A DNA stretch of 8,363 nt from Thiobacillaceae bacterium. GTDB taxonomy: Bacteria; Pseudomonadota; Gammaproteobacteria; Burkholderiales; Thiobacillaceae. Positions within the stretch are counted from its first letter, which is position 1; every line of letters starts with the position of its first letter. The DNA is taken from assembly GCA_012274165.1 (NCBI GenBank), contig JAAPAA010000400.1:1-8363 (forward strand). The letters are read 5' to 3'. Position numbers and translations under genes: made by a program. Below are positions 1-7,292 of this stretch, piece after piece. The notes under the pieces were generated by a model. The model worked only from the letters and a program-made list of their open reading frames with translations. It ran no database searches and was not told the DNA's origin.

Positions 1-1
1 C

Positions 2-976
2 CCGCTTCGTGCCTGCGTGCGGTGCATGGATGAAGACTTCCAAGCCCTCGGTTCATCTATCTGGCGACTCGAGCATCAATTGCCGGCCGTACGAGTGTGC
101 ATGCATCACGGCTCGGTCCTGCACGAGCTGTCGCCCATCAGAGACCGTCTTCGCAACGTGGAGACGAAATGGGTGAGACCGGCCGATGGTCTGCGTGATG
201 GCCGGCTGAATGGGCTCCATATCCAGGCAATAGACCATGCCTGGTGGGACCAAGTAACCAAGATCATGTGGGTTTTGCACTCGCATCCGCGGGTCTGCGG
301 CATCCGGCTGCACCAGATCCTGGTCACACGTCTGGCACATTTGGGCGTTATCGCGACAGGGCGTCGGTTTGACGCGCAGGCCATTGACGCTTGGTGGGCA
401 ACGGCGCTGCATCCAGATTTTAGGGGGGTGCCAGGACTCCAAGCTTTCCACGACTCGCGCTGGATTCGTGACCTTCTGCTTCGGCGCAGGTGTGACCACC
501 CCATCCGTTGGGCATTTCTATGCGGCTCTCTCATGACAGCCGCCGACGTCGAAAGTAATCTTTCAACGGCGCCAAGCCTGCAAGCCACCCTTGACGGGGA
601 TTGGATTGCCCACGGGGGCAATCGGGAAGATATGCTCAAACCCCAGGTGTGGAGGATGCTGCTAAAAGGGATTGACATTTCTGAGGTCGCGAAGCGCTCG
701 GGTATGCCCGCCTCCCAACTACGCCACGCCTTGCGGCAGAGTCCTGGTCTCCAGGCCACTCGGAACGCTGTGCGGGCTGACCAGGAACTGGCGGCCAAGC
801 GGTTAAAAATCCAAGATGTCTTGAAACGCAATCCGTCCGCTGGACGGGCTGAATTGCTGAAACTGCGGCCAGCCGAACTGCGGTGGCTGGAGCTTCATGA
901 TCCACGTTGGATCGCAGGTCAAGTCGCGCAAGCGCATAGTCTTCGCTTCCGCCAGGCTGCGCTGGAGTTCACCTAG
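2..976 (+). CDS. tnsD: TnsD/TniQ-family transposition target-selection protein, 5' end cut off by window
   Basis: The open frame runs in from the window edge, so only the last 324 residues are visible. The fragment starts with a CxxC pair (C5, C8), followed 25 residues after C8 by CxxH (C33, H36). This is the CCCH zinc knuckle of TniQ/TnsD proteins, with the spacing I recall for E. coli TnsD. The linker holds the family's WR.EHQLP.V stretch. A helix-turn-helix lies near residues 224-245, and residues 277-303 match the N.S..R.EL.KL.P....WL..HD..W pattern of TnsD C-termini. In Tn7-like elements TnsD binds a specific attachment site and recruits the TnsABC transposase; shorter TniQ proteins serve Tn5053-like elements. 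About 290 residues after the zinc site favours a TnsD-length protein over a short TniQ. The true start lies upstream. Base composition looks slightly less GC-rich than the following operon. The family is well supported; the exact transposon type is not. Confidence 0.87.
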   Translation, partial: PLRACVRCMDEDFQALGSSIWRLEHQLPAVRVCMHHGSVLHELSPIRDRLRNVETKWVRPADGLRDGRLNGLHIQAIDHAWWDQVTKIMWVLHSHPRVCGIRLHQILVTRLAHLGVIATGRRFDAQAIDAWWATALHPDFRGVPGLQAFHDSRWIRDLLLRRRCDHPIRWAFLCGSLMTAADVESNLSTAPSLQATLDGDWIAHGGNREDMLKPQVWRMLLKGIDISEVAKRSGMPASQLRHALRQSPGLQATRNAVRADQELAAKRLKIQDVLKRNPSAGRAELLKLRPAELRWLELHDPRWIAGQVAQAHSLRFRQAALEFT

Positions 977-1121
977 CTGCCCTTAAGTAGTTTGCGGTTA
1001 ACGCAGATTCGCGGTGATCAGCCCGGCTCCACGCGCGCTGGGATAGTGACGCTCGTGCTCGCGTGTTTGGCCTTGGGTCGGGCACAGGGATGCCAGAAGT
1101 TACTCAACATCGAGCGAACGC

Positions 1122-1134
1122 AATTTGTGCAAGG
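1122..1134 (+). repeat. Direct repeat copy 1 (AATTTGTGCAAGG)
   Basis: This 13-bp element matches the copy at 1175-1187 at 12 of 13 positions, with the two starts 53 bp apart (about five helical turns). Its last five bases form the left arm of an 11-bp palindrome, CAAGG-A-CCTTG, at 1130-1140. Same-face spacing upstream of an operon suggests a paired regulator binding site. A chance repeat is possible. Confidence 0.4.
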
Positions 1135-1174
1135 ACCTTGTGTACGCGGGCGCGCTGAACGCCACCCTGCCAAG

Positions 1175-1187
1175 AATTTGAGCAAGG
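1175..1187 (+). repeat. Direct repeat copy 2 (AATTTGAGCAAGG)
   Basis: This is the second copy of the 13-bp element, differing from copy 1 only at its seventh base (A for T). The palindromic extension seen at copy 1 is absent here. It lies about 30 bp upstream of the candidate -35 hexamer of the operon, where an activator could bind. Confidence 0.4.
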
Positions 1188-1217
1188 TTCGCAGCCTCGA
1201 GCTTGCCGCTCCCCGCG

Positions 1218-1246
1218 TTGCCGAACCAAAGAAATGCACGGACAAT
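1218..1246 (+). promoter_or_regulatory. Weak sigma70-like promoter candidate
   Basis: TTGCCG (1218-1223) and GACAAT (1241-1246) are separated by exactly 17 bp, and each matches its consensus hexamer at four of six positions. Transcription would start near 1253, giving a leader of roughly 48 nt before the first operon gene. It was picked by eye as the best pair in the gap. Matches this weak are common by chance. Confidence 0.25.
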
Positions 1247-1263
1247 GACCCGAAGTGGCTGAA

Positions 1264-1278
1264 ATTGGCGAGCCCAAT
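1264..1278. promoter_or_regulatory. Short inverted repeat (ATTGG-5-CCAAT), possible operator
   Basis: Five-base arms, ATTGG at 1264-1268 and CCAAT at 1274-1278, flank a five-base centre. The dyad lies between the promoter candidate and the ribosome binding site of the SIS-HAD gene, where a repressor or leader hairpin could act. The arms are short enough to arise by chance. Confidence 0.2.
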
Positions 1279-1290
1279 CGGCTTAACCTA

Positions 1291-1295
1291 GAGGG
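1291..1295 (+). promoter_or_regulatory. Ribosome binding site that decides the SIS-HAD start
   Basis: GAGGG sits five bases before the ATG at 1301. A GTG at 1295 is also in frame but overlaps this motif and would have nothing usable upstream. The ATG at 1301 is therefore the better start, making the protein two residues shorter than the longest reading. Confidence 0.6.
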
Positions 1296-1300
1296 TGAAC

Positions 1301-3196
1301 ATGGGAAGGGCATTTTCAGAAGAGCTAGACCGCTTGGAGCACACGTTGATGTGGTCTGCTTCAGTGGCGCTCCCAGCTCCTGCATTTGCCGCACTTGATG
1401 ATCTTGGACTGCGGGTGGTCATTGGGTCGGGAGGATCGTTTACGGTCGCGACAGCGCTCGCGGCCCACGAATCCGGCTCAGGGCGTGGATTCGCCCACGC
1501 CATGACGCCGCTCCAGTACGCACAACGCGCCGAGGTCCTGCCCCGGCACAGTGTGCTGCTGATCTCGGCCGAAGGAAAAAACCGCGACATCCTTCACGCC
1601 GCGGCCACAGCTCTCAGGTATGCGGCGGCCTGTGATGTCGTGACCTTCAGTCGCGCTTCTCCCCTGACAGCCGCTGTCGCCCTGTCGCCTTCCGCACGAG
1701 TTATCAGTTTTGACCCGCCTTGGGGATGGGATGGCTACCTCGCCACTAACAGCCTGCTTGCCAGCCTTGTTCTTGGATTTCGGCTGCAAGGATCCAGCGT
1801 GAATGGGCCGCTGCTGTCCGCGTTTCTGGCCTTGTACCGAACGACGGACAAGCTGAACCCGGTTGCCGCCGGCGTGGCCCGCACGCGTAGGCTTCTCGGC
1901 TTGCATGGTGCCCACGGGCTGGTCGCCGCGGTAGACCTAGAGTCTAAGCTGGCCGAAGCGGCCTTCGCCTTCACGCAGATCGCCGATCTCCGGCAGTTTG
2001 CCCATGGCCGTCACATCCAGTTGGCCGCCACTGCCGACCCGGCGCCGGTGATCGCCTTCGTCAGCCCGCATGAGGGCGATCTCTGGCGTGCGACCCGCGC
2101 GGAGCTGCCATCCGACGTGACGGTGCTGGAGTGCGCCCTGCCACGGGACCCGGTCGAGGCTGCCATCGCCGGACTGTTGATCGTCATGGGACTGGTGGAG
2201 AAGATCGCTTTGACACTGGGTCAGGACCCCGGCCAGCCTGCCGTTCCCGACTTTGCCCGCAACATTCACGCGCTCGATCCGGCCCGGCTGCTCCCACGGC
2301 CCGTCGGCACCAGTCCTAACCCCAAGGTCGCCGCCCTGGAGGCCGACATGTCCCGAGAGGACGCCAGGCAGGCAGGTGCCAGGTTCGTCGAGCGCTTGGC
2401 GCGGGCGCGTTTCGCCGCACTGGTCCTTGATTTCGACGGAACGATGTGCGAGACGGCGCGGCGCGACGACGGGTTGGACGAACGACTGGTACCGATCGTG
2501 GCCGGCCTGCTCCAGCAGGGGATGACGATCGCCTTCGCCTCGGGGCGCGGCGACTCGCTCCACACGGACTTGCGCAACCGCCTGCCGCCGGAAATCTGGC
2601 CGCGATGCATCCTGGGCTGCTATTCGGCCTCGCTCGTGATGACGCTCACGCAGCTCTGGCCGACCACGGTGCCCGATCCGCAGCTGGATGCCATCCAACA
2701 GCTGCTCGAGCGCCTCGGGATCCGCCGCGAGCACGGATTCAAGCTCAGTTCGCGCGTAGCCCAGCTCACGATCAGGAGCAAGAAGGGAGACGGCGTCGAT
2801 GCCCTGTTCACCCTGTGCTCCAGCCTCATCACCGGCCTCGTGGGTTGGCGCGTGTTCAGGTCCGCGCACTCGGTCGATGTCTTGACGCCCGCTGCCGCCA
2901 AGCGCACGGTGGTTGACGCGCTAGTGAGCCAGTTCGGGATGGATCCGCTGACTGAGGTGTGCCGCATCGGGGACCGCGGCGAGCCGCATGGCAACGATTT
3001 CGAATTGCTCTCGGAGGGGTTGGGCCTGAGTGTGGACGGCGTCAGTGCCGATGCCGATTCCTGCTGGTTCCTCGGCGCGCCAGCGCTGGGGCCGGTTGAG
3101 CGGGCGGCTCACTATCTGGGATCATTGGTCGTGAACGATGGCTGGGCGCGCTTCGATGAACGCGTGCTCAAGCTCTGGCGAGAACAGCTGGCTTGA
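1301..3196 (+). CDS. GlmS-like double-SIS isomerase fused to a HAD phosphatase
   Basis: This is a predicted cytoplasmic protein of 631 residues with no signal peptide or membrane segment. Residues about 1-340 form two SIS (sugar isomerase) subdomains. The first has the phosphosugar-binding GSGGS loop at 42-46. The second carries K216, E219 and H235, with the same 16-residue E-to-H spacing as the catalytic E488/H504 of E. coli GlmS, but no glutaminase domain is attached. The lysine that opens the sugar ring in GlmS (K603) appears replaced around R320-N321, by eye alignment. Residues about 365-631 are a Cof/sucrose-phosphatase-like HAD domain: motif I D377/D379, motif II S414, motif III K534, and motif IV G557-D558 with N565-D566. 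All four motifs look intact. The likely chemistry is isomerisation and dephosphorylation of one phosphosugar, substrate unknown. It is the first gene of the operon and ends 21 nt before the next. The fusion itself is unusual. Confidence 0.87.
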   Translation: MGRAFSEELDRLEHTLMWSASVALPAPAFAALDDLGLRVVIGSGGSFTVATALAAHESGSGRGFAHAMTPLQYAQRAEVLPRHSVLLISAEGKNRDILHAAATALRYAAACDVVTFSRASPLTAAVALSPSARVISFDPPWGWDGYLATNSLLASLVLGFRLQGSSVNGPLLSAFLALYRTTDKLNPVAAGVARTRRLLGLHGAHGLVAAVDLESKLAEAAFAFTQIADLRQFAHGRHIQLAATADPAPVIAFVSPHEGDLWRATRAELPSDVTVLECALPRDPVEAAIAGLLIVMGLVEKIALTLGQDPGQPAVPDFARNIHALDPARLLPRPVGTSPNPKVAALEADMSREDARQAGARFVERLARARFAALVLDFDGTMCETARRDDGLDERLVPIVAGLLQQGMTIAFASGRGDSLHTDLRNRLPPEIWPRCILGCYSASLVMTLTQLWPTTVPDPQLDAIQQLLERLGIRREHGFKLSSRVAQLTIRSKKGDGVDALFTLCSSLITGLVGWRVFRSAHSVDVLTPAAAKRTVVDALVSQFGMDPLTEVCRIGDRGEPHGNDFELLSEGLGLSVDGVSADADSCWFLGAPALGPVERAAHYLGSLVVNDGWARFDERVLKLWREQLA

Positions 3197-3205
3197 ACCG
3201 GCGTC

Positions 3206-3211
3206 AGGAGG
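3206..3211 (+). promoter_or_regulatory. Strong ribosome binding site of the PRTase gene
   Basis: AGGAGG is separated by six bases from the ATG at 3218. It is the best Shine-Dalgarno match in the operon and fixes the start. An out-of-frame ATG at 3214 is too close to it to compete. Confidence 0.75.
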
Positions 3212-3217
3212 ATATGC

Positions 3218-4339
3218 ATGAAGGCGATGCTGGCAAAGCGGCTGGTGGCCGACCTAATGAAGTGGGACATGGAGCGGGCGACGGAGGAGTTCGCGTGGCT
3301 CGAACTCATGGTGGACTACAAGTTCGACCACTACCAGGGTTATGGCGCAGGCCACCGCTTCTTCGTCCACTTGCTGCAGTGGATCTCGTCGTTCAAAACG
3401 GAGGCCGACCGCGAGTGCGCGTACGCGCTGCTGCGAAAGCGGCTGATCTACGTCAGCCAGCGAGAAATGCATCACCTGGTGAACCTCTCGTGGCCCAAGA
3501 TCGCGGGCGAGATGCGCAGCGCAATTGCCCGCCGGCTCGGCATGCCGGTCTACCAGGTGTCGCAGCTGCCGGAAGCCCGCCGGCAACTCGAGGTGATGCA
3601 AGCGCGCACCCTGTATGTGGGCGTCAGTGACGGCGCCCGCATCGACGTGTTTCGTAGATACAACGAAGGCGCGATCAGCAACGAGCAGGTCGTGCCCATG
3701 GCGGAGATTTCCGCCAACAAGCAAATGAGCCTTTGCAAGAAGCTGCAGGAGCGCCTCAAGGATCTGGGCGCCACAGAGCCAGCCGACTTCGAATGGGTGT
3801 GCCTGATCGACGATTTCAGCGGCTCGGGGACCTCTTCGATCCGCTTCGACGAGGAAGTTGCGGCATGGGATGGAAAGGTCGTCAAGTTCATCAAGGACAA
3901 CGCCCAGCAGACGGGCCACCCCTTTATTTCCAAGGACGCGCACATCCTCGTGCACCACTACCTCGCATCCGCTTGGGCTGCCCAGCAGGTGACGAAACTG
4001 CTCGGGGAATACCAAGCGCAGCAAGGCGGCTTCACCTTCATCCCCAGCTTCTCGCACGTGCTGCCCGCGGACATCAAGATCGATGCGCAAGTCGATCCCG
4101 CACTGGAGGCGCTGCTCAAAGCCAGGTATGACCCGAGCATCGAGACCAAGCACACCAAGCGCGACATCTGGATGGGCTACAAGCAGTGCGGCTTGCCGCT
4201 GGTGCTGGACCACAACGCACCTAACAACTCGCTCGCCACTCTATGGGCCCGCAGCGACCCCAAGAAGGAGCAGTACATCGCGGCCAACCATATGAGCCCG
4301 CTGTTCCCGCGGCGTCAACGACATTCGGATGCACGCTAA
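3218..4339 (+). CDS. Phosphoribosyltransferase-fold protein (PRTase-CE-like)
   Basis: This is a predicted cytoplasmic protein of 373 residues. Its core is a type I phosphoribosyltransferase PRPP loop at 194-205 (V-C-L-I-D-D-F-S-G-S-G-T): hydrophobic strand, the acidic pair D198/D199, then a glycine/serine phosphate loop. The N-terminal 190 residues are mostly helical, far more than a metabolic PRTase needs. Near the C-terminus an H-N-A-P-N-N motif (332-337) is followed by a hydrophobic LATLW stretch. I associate this from memory with stand-alone PRTases linked to ATPases in bacterial conflict operons (Pfam PRTase-CE); no search was run. These proteins may transfer phosphoribose to an unknown acceptor or consume PRPP. 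The stop codon shares one base with the start of the ATPase gene (TAATG), so the two products are probably made in proportion and may act together. Family-level call is firm; the reaction is unknown. Confidence 0.83.
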   Translation: MKAMLAKRLVADLMKWDMERATEEFAWLELMVDYKFDHYQGYGAGHRFFVHLLQWISSFKTEADRECAYALLRKRLIYVSQREMHHLVNLSWPKIAGEMRSAIARRLGMPVYQVSQLPEARRQLEVMQARTLYVGVSDGARIDVFRRYNEGAISNEQVVPMAEISANKQMSLCKKLQERLKDLGATEPADFEWVCLIDDFSGSGTSSIRFDEEVAAWDGKVVKFIKDNAQQTGHPFISKDAHILVHHYLASAWAAQQVTKLLGEYQAQQGGFTFIPSFSHVLPADIKIDAQVDPALEALLKARYDPSIETKHTKRDIWMGYKQCGLPLVLDHNAPNNSLATLWARSDPKKEQYIAANHMSPLFPRRQRHSDAR

Positions 4340-6231
4340 TGAACCCCTGGCACAAACGCGCAAACGAGTTCATCCGCGACCCCGCGGAACTCCTTCCCTT
4401 GATCTCGCCCCAGCCGATCCACCGGTTCTTCGAGGGCGATTGCAGCCGCCTGTTTGACCGCCTGGTTATGGTGGTCGGCGCACCTGGTAGCGGCAAGACC
4501 ACGCTGGCGCGCCTGTTGGAGCTGCCGACCTTGCTGGCCATGCGTGAGTTCTCGCGGCGCAACCCCGACGTCAAGGCGCTCGTGAAGTCACTCTCAGATG
4601 CGGGCGTGCTCGACGACCTCCATCCGACATTGCAAGCGCTGCGGCTGCCGGCGGGTGGCCAGCTTCGCGCCATCTGGGAACTGCCCTATGACGAACGGCT
4701 GCGGCACCGGCTCCTTCGGACCATGATCCAGGCCAAGGCGGTGCTGGGCTGGCTGCGCCAGCTGGAAGATGCGGGCGTCGACCTGTCCTCCGTCAAGGTC
4801 CATACGGTTGGCGTCGGCGACGCTGCCAGGGACGATGTCGCGGCGGACAGCATCACGAAGTTCCGCGACCGGGCGCGCGTAGCCGAACGCGCGATCTTCA
4901 AGCTCGTCGGGGCTCTGGTTCCTCCTTACGAGGATCAGCTGGGGCAGCAATTGGGCGACCTCGCCTATGCGCCGTTCGCCGCCATCGAGGCATTCGAACT
5001 TCAGGACCTGAGGCCGGGAGAGGGGCGGCGGCTGCGGCCCATGTTGATTTTGGACGACGCCCACGAGCTGCATCCCAAGCAGATCGCCGATGTGGACCTC
5101 TGGCTGAGAGACCGGGAGGTGAAGATCCCACGCTGGGTCCTGACCCGCGCCGACTCCGTCGACCTCGCCGAGTTTCGGCGCGCGCTCAGCGAGGAGGATC
5201 GGCCTTCGGTACCGGGGACGCAGCCCGGCAGGGACCGGCTCACCTTCATGCTGCAGGACCAGATCGGGCGCGACCGCGGGGCATTTGCGCGGATCGCCGA
5301 GGACGTGGCACGCAGGTATCTTGCGCCGCTGACCGTGTTCAATCGAAGCGGCACCACCAACCTTCGGTCCGTGATCTCCGCCGCGGCGACGCCGGAACTG
5401 CCGCCGGGAGACGTGCGGGAGATCGAGGCGGACATCGACAAGCTGATGCGCGAACTGAACGTGTCCATCGATGCCCGGCGCGTTATGGAGACCGCCTACC
5501 CGCAAGGTCTGAGCGACGACGTCAGGGCGGGACTGACGCGAATCATGCTGAACCGGGAACTTCGACGGACTCCCCAGCGGTCGCTGTTCGGTGGCGCAGC
5601 CCCCGACGCCCCGGAGCCCGAGGAACCCAAGCGTGTCAACCGCGCGGTCGCCACGGGCGCGGAGCTGCAGCTTCTGCACAAGTACGACCGGCCCTTTTAC
5701 TACGGTTTCGAGCGGCTCGCGGATGCCGCGAACGAGAACATCGAGCAGTTCGTCACGCTGGCAAGCGTGCTCGTCGACAACCTCGAAACGCAGATCATCC
5801 GGGGCAAGACACCGCGCATCGACGCTCGCACCCAGGACAAGCTGCTGCGCGAACACGCGCGCAACCTCATGGCGAAATGGGACTTCCCTTACGCCCCGCG
5901 CGTGCGAAAGCTGGTCAACTTCATCGCTGAACGTTGCCTCGACATCACCTTACGGCCGAGCGCCCCGCTGGACGATGGTGCGAATGCCTATGGCATTCCG
6001 ATCAGCGAGCTGACCGGCCTCAATCCGCAGGAGGACGTCGCACGCGTCATCCAGTATGCGTTGGCCTATCAGGCCCTGGTGCTCATCGAGCCCTATGACT
6101 GCAAGGGCAAGACCTGGGCCTTGCTGGAGCTCGGTGGCGTCGCCATCATTGCGCACGGCCTGCCGCTAAGCAGGGGTGGCTTCGCCGAGGGCACGATAGC
6201 TCAGATGCGCACCACGATGGAGGGCATATGA
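4339..6231 (+). CDS. AAA-type P-loop ATPase, ORC/CDC6-like
   Basis: This is a 630-residue protein whose start is fixed by the TAATG overlap with the PRTase gene; it has no clear ribosome binding site of its own, so reinitiation is likely. Walker A is GAPGSGKTT at 47-55 and Walker B is LILDD at 236-240, followed by A-H-E. A sensor-1-like T269-R270 follows the next strand. Residues 449-471 (KYDRPFYYGF...NENIEQF) look like the sensor-2/lid helices of ORC/CDC6-type ATPases, and about 520-630 could form winged helices. The long insertion (about 75-230) between Walker A and B is helical and charged. ORC-CDC6-like ATPases recur beside PRTase-CE proteins in predicted conflict systems (recalled, not searched). 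Likely role: an ATP-driven switch or nucleic-acid-binding sensor controlling the PRTase. In-frame codons upstream to 4243 lie inside the PRTase gene and are not used. Alternatives include a STAND-like or TniB/TnsC-like ATPase; the linkage makes these less likely. Confidence 0.85.
   Translation: MNPWHKRANEFIRDPAELLPLISPQPIHRFFEGDCSRLFDRLVMVVGAPGSGKTTLARLLELPTLLAMREFSRRNPDVKALVKSLSDAGVLDDLHPTLQALRLPAGGQLRAIWELPYDERLRHRLLRTMIQAKAVLGWLRQLEDAGVDLSSVKVHTVGVGDAARDDVAADSITKFRDRARVAERAIFKLVGALVPPYEDQLGQQLGDLAYAPFAAIEAFELQDLRPGEGRRLRPMLILDDAHELHPKQIADVDLWLRDREVKIPRWVLTRADSVDLAEFRRALSEEDRPSVPGTQPGRDRLTFMLQDQIGRDRGAFARIAEDVARRYLAPLTVFNRSGTTNLRSVISAAATPELPPGDVREIEADIDKLMRELNVSIDARRVMETAYPQGLSDDVRAGLTRIMLNRELRRTPQRSLFGGAAPDAPEPEEPKRVNRAVATGAELQLLHKYDRPFYYGFERLADAANENIEQFVTLASVLVDNLETQIIRGKTPRIDARTQDKLLREHARNLMAKWDFPYAPRVRKLVNFIAERCLDITLRPSAPLDDGANAYGIPISELTGLNPQEDVARVIQYALAYQALVLIEPYDCKGKTWALLELGGVAIIAHGLPLSRGGFAEGTIAQMRTTMEGI
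6219..6224 (+). promoter_or_regulatory. Ribosome binding site inside the ATPase gene
   Basis: GGAGGG lies within the last codons of the ATPase gene, three bases before the ATG at 6228. The spacing is short, but the motif supports this start together with the ATGA stop-start overlap. Confidence 0.5.
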
Positions 6232-7292
6232 GAGAGCCTTCCGTTCTTTCTGGCGGTGACGTGGTGGAGTTCATCGGTCACTACTTCCCGACCGCCGGCC
6301 TGACGCTCTTCATCGGCAACATCGGGTTCGGGCCAGACGTGCTGTACTTCCCGCTGCTGCTGCGGGGCAATGCCAACATCGACTTCCGGTTCATGGTGGA
6401 ACAACGGGCTAGCGTTCCCCCGCCGATCGACGCCATGGCTGCCACCCGGCAAGCCGAACTCGCACAGGCGCTCGGCGAGTCGATGCAGGTCGCCCAAGTT
6501 CCCATCATCGCGGACGACGGCGCGCCGGTGGCCGGCCGCAACGCGTGCGCGCAGGTTCATCGATGGCTGCAGGAGAAGCAGTACACGGACGTCGTGGTTG
6601 ATGCGACTGGAATGTCGCGCGGCACCTGCTTTCCCATCGTGAAACAACTGCGCGAGGTCGCGTCGCAGAACGGTACCCGGATTCACCTGCTGATCGCCGA
6701 CACCGCCGCGCCGATTGCAACCGTGCGGTCCGTGTCGAGCGACCGTGCGGACTGGATGCACGGCTTTCATGGCGACGTCGAGACCGACGACCGCGCCACC
6801 GCGCTCAAGTTGTGGGTGGTCCAGCTGGCCGAACAACACGGCGGCAGCATGCAAACGCTGTTCAAGGAACTGGGCACGCCGAACGAGGTCTGCCCGATCA
6901 TCCCCTTCCCCTCCGAGAATCCTCGCCGCGGTGACGATCTCCTATTCGAGCTGCGCAGCTATTGGGCCGACGAATGGGGGGAAACACCGCTGAGCCTGAT
7001 CCACGCGCACGAATCCGACCCTATGGACGTCTACCGGTCGATTGCCGCGCTTCATCGTGCGCGCCAGGAGGCGCTGGCAGGAGCAGGAATACCCTCCCTG
7101 ACAATCCTGTCGCCGATCGGCCGTAGACTGCCGGGTATTGGTATGCTACTGGCAGCTCTCGAGTTCGACCTGCCCATGTTCTACCTCGAGACCGTCGGCT
7201 ACGAGCTTTTGGGCAATCTTCCCGAACCCACGCAGGGTACGCCGGCGCACCGCTGGCATTTTCAACTGAACACGCATGTGGACCACGGCTGA
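6228..7292 (+). CDS. Unrecognised alpha/beta protein with Rossmann-like loops
   Basis: This is a 354-residue predicted cytoplasmic protein joined to the ATPase gene by an ATGA overlap. I do not recognise its family. Three hydrophobic strands run into conserved-looking loops: L-F-I-G-N-I-G-F-G-P-D (27-37), V-V-V-D-A-T-G-M-S-R-G (122-132) and L-S-P-I-G-R-R-L-P-G-I-G (294-305), the last followed by a helix and the strand LPMFYLE. The shape suggests a Rossmannoid ligand-binding fold. The DATGxSRG loop recalls the D-[IL]-T-G-G-[TR]-K loop of CARF/SAVED sensor domains, but the match is weak and by eye. No P-loop, nuclease, methyltransferase or HTH motif is evident. In the operon it could be a sensor of the small molecule handled by the other enzymes, or an enzyme on the same path. 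Coding status is firm from length, overlaps and composition; function is unknown. Confidence 0.88.
   Translation: MREPSVLSGGDVVEFIGHYFPTAGLTLFIGNIGFGPDVLYFPLLLRGNANIDFRFMVEQRASVPPPIDAMAATRQAELAQALGESMQVAQVPIIADDGAPVAGRNACAQVHRWLQEKQYTDVVVDATGMSRGTCFPIVKQLREVASQNGTRIHLLIADTAAPIATVRSVSSDRADWMHGFHGDVETDDRATALKLWVVQLAEQHGGSMQTLFKELGTPNEVCPIIPFPSENPRRGDDLLFELRSYWADEWGETPLSLIHAHESDPMDVYRSIAALHRARQEALAGAGIPSLTILSPIGRRLPGIGMLLAALEFDLPMFYLETVGYELLGNLPEPTQGTPAHRWHFQLNTHVDHG

Larger units (their letters stand above)
977..1300. other. Intergenic region between tnsD and the five-gene operon
   Basis: This is the only long stretch without a gene. A 99-codon frame crosses it, but it has no ribosome binding site, an unlikely composition and no family resemblance, so I treat it as non-coding. 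It contains a 13-bp imperfect direct repeat (1122-1134 and 1175-1187), an 11-bp palindrome at 1130-1140 that overlaps the first repeat copy, a weak sigma70-like promoter candidate (1218-1246), and a short dyad at 1264-1278. I see no clear rho-independent terminator after tnsD and no tRNA. The likely role is to carry the promoter and operators of the downstream operon. Confidence 0.6.

Noticed and set aside
992..1291. A 99-codon open frame in the gap between tnsD and the operon
   Set aside because: No ribosome binding site, no recognisable family, irregular composition, and a competing antisense frame over the same bases. It looks like a chance frame in intergenic DNA.
1313..1323. TTTTCAGAAGA resembles part of the terminal repeats of Tn5053/Tn402-like transposons
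   Set aside because: Only 11 bp match, the terminal TGTC is missing, it lies inside the SIS-HAD coding sequence, and no second copy is visible.
1301..2330. GlmS-like sequence next to tnsD as a possible attTn7 target (Tn7 TnsD binds the 3' end of glmS)
   Set aside because: The glmS-like region lacks the C-terminal glmS sequence recognised by TnsD, continues into a HAD domain, and has its 5' end, not its 3' end, facing tnsD. It is cargo, not target.
4243..4338. Extended N-terminus of the ATPase from an upstream in-frame start
   Set aside because: This would overlap the PRTase gene by about 95 nt without a ribosome binding site. The TAATG junction at 4339 is the natural start.
4594..5856. A 420-codon minus-strand open frame across the ATPase gene, with similar long antisense frames at 1937-2869, 3254-4213 and 7374-8045
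   Set aside because: Long antisense frames are expected opposite GC-rich genes. Their translations show no motifs, while the + strand readings have intact Walker, PRPP, HAD and PfkB motifs.
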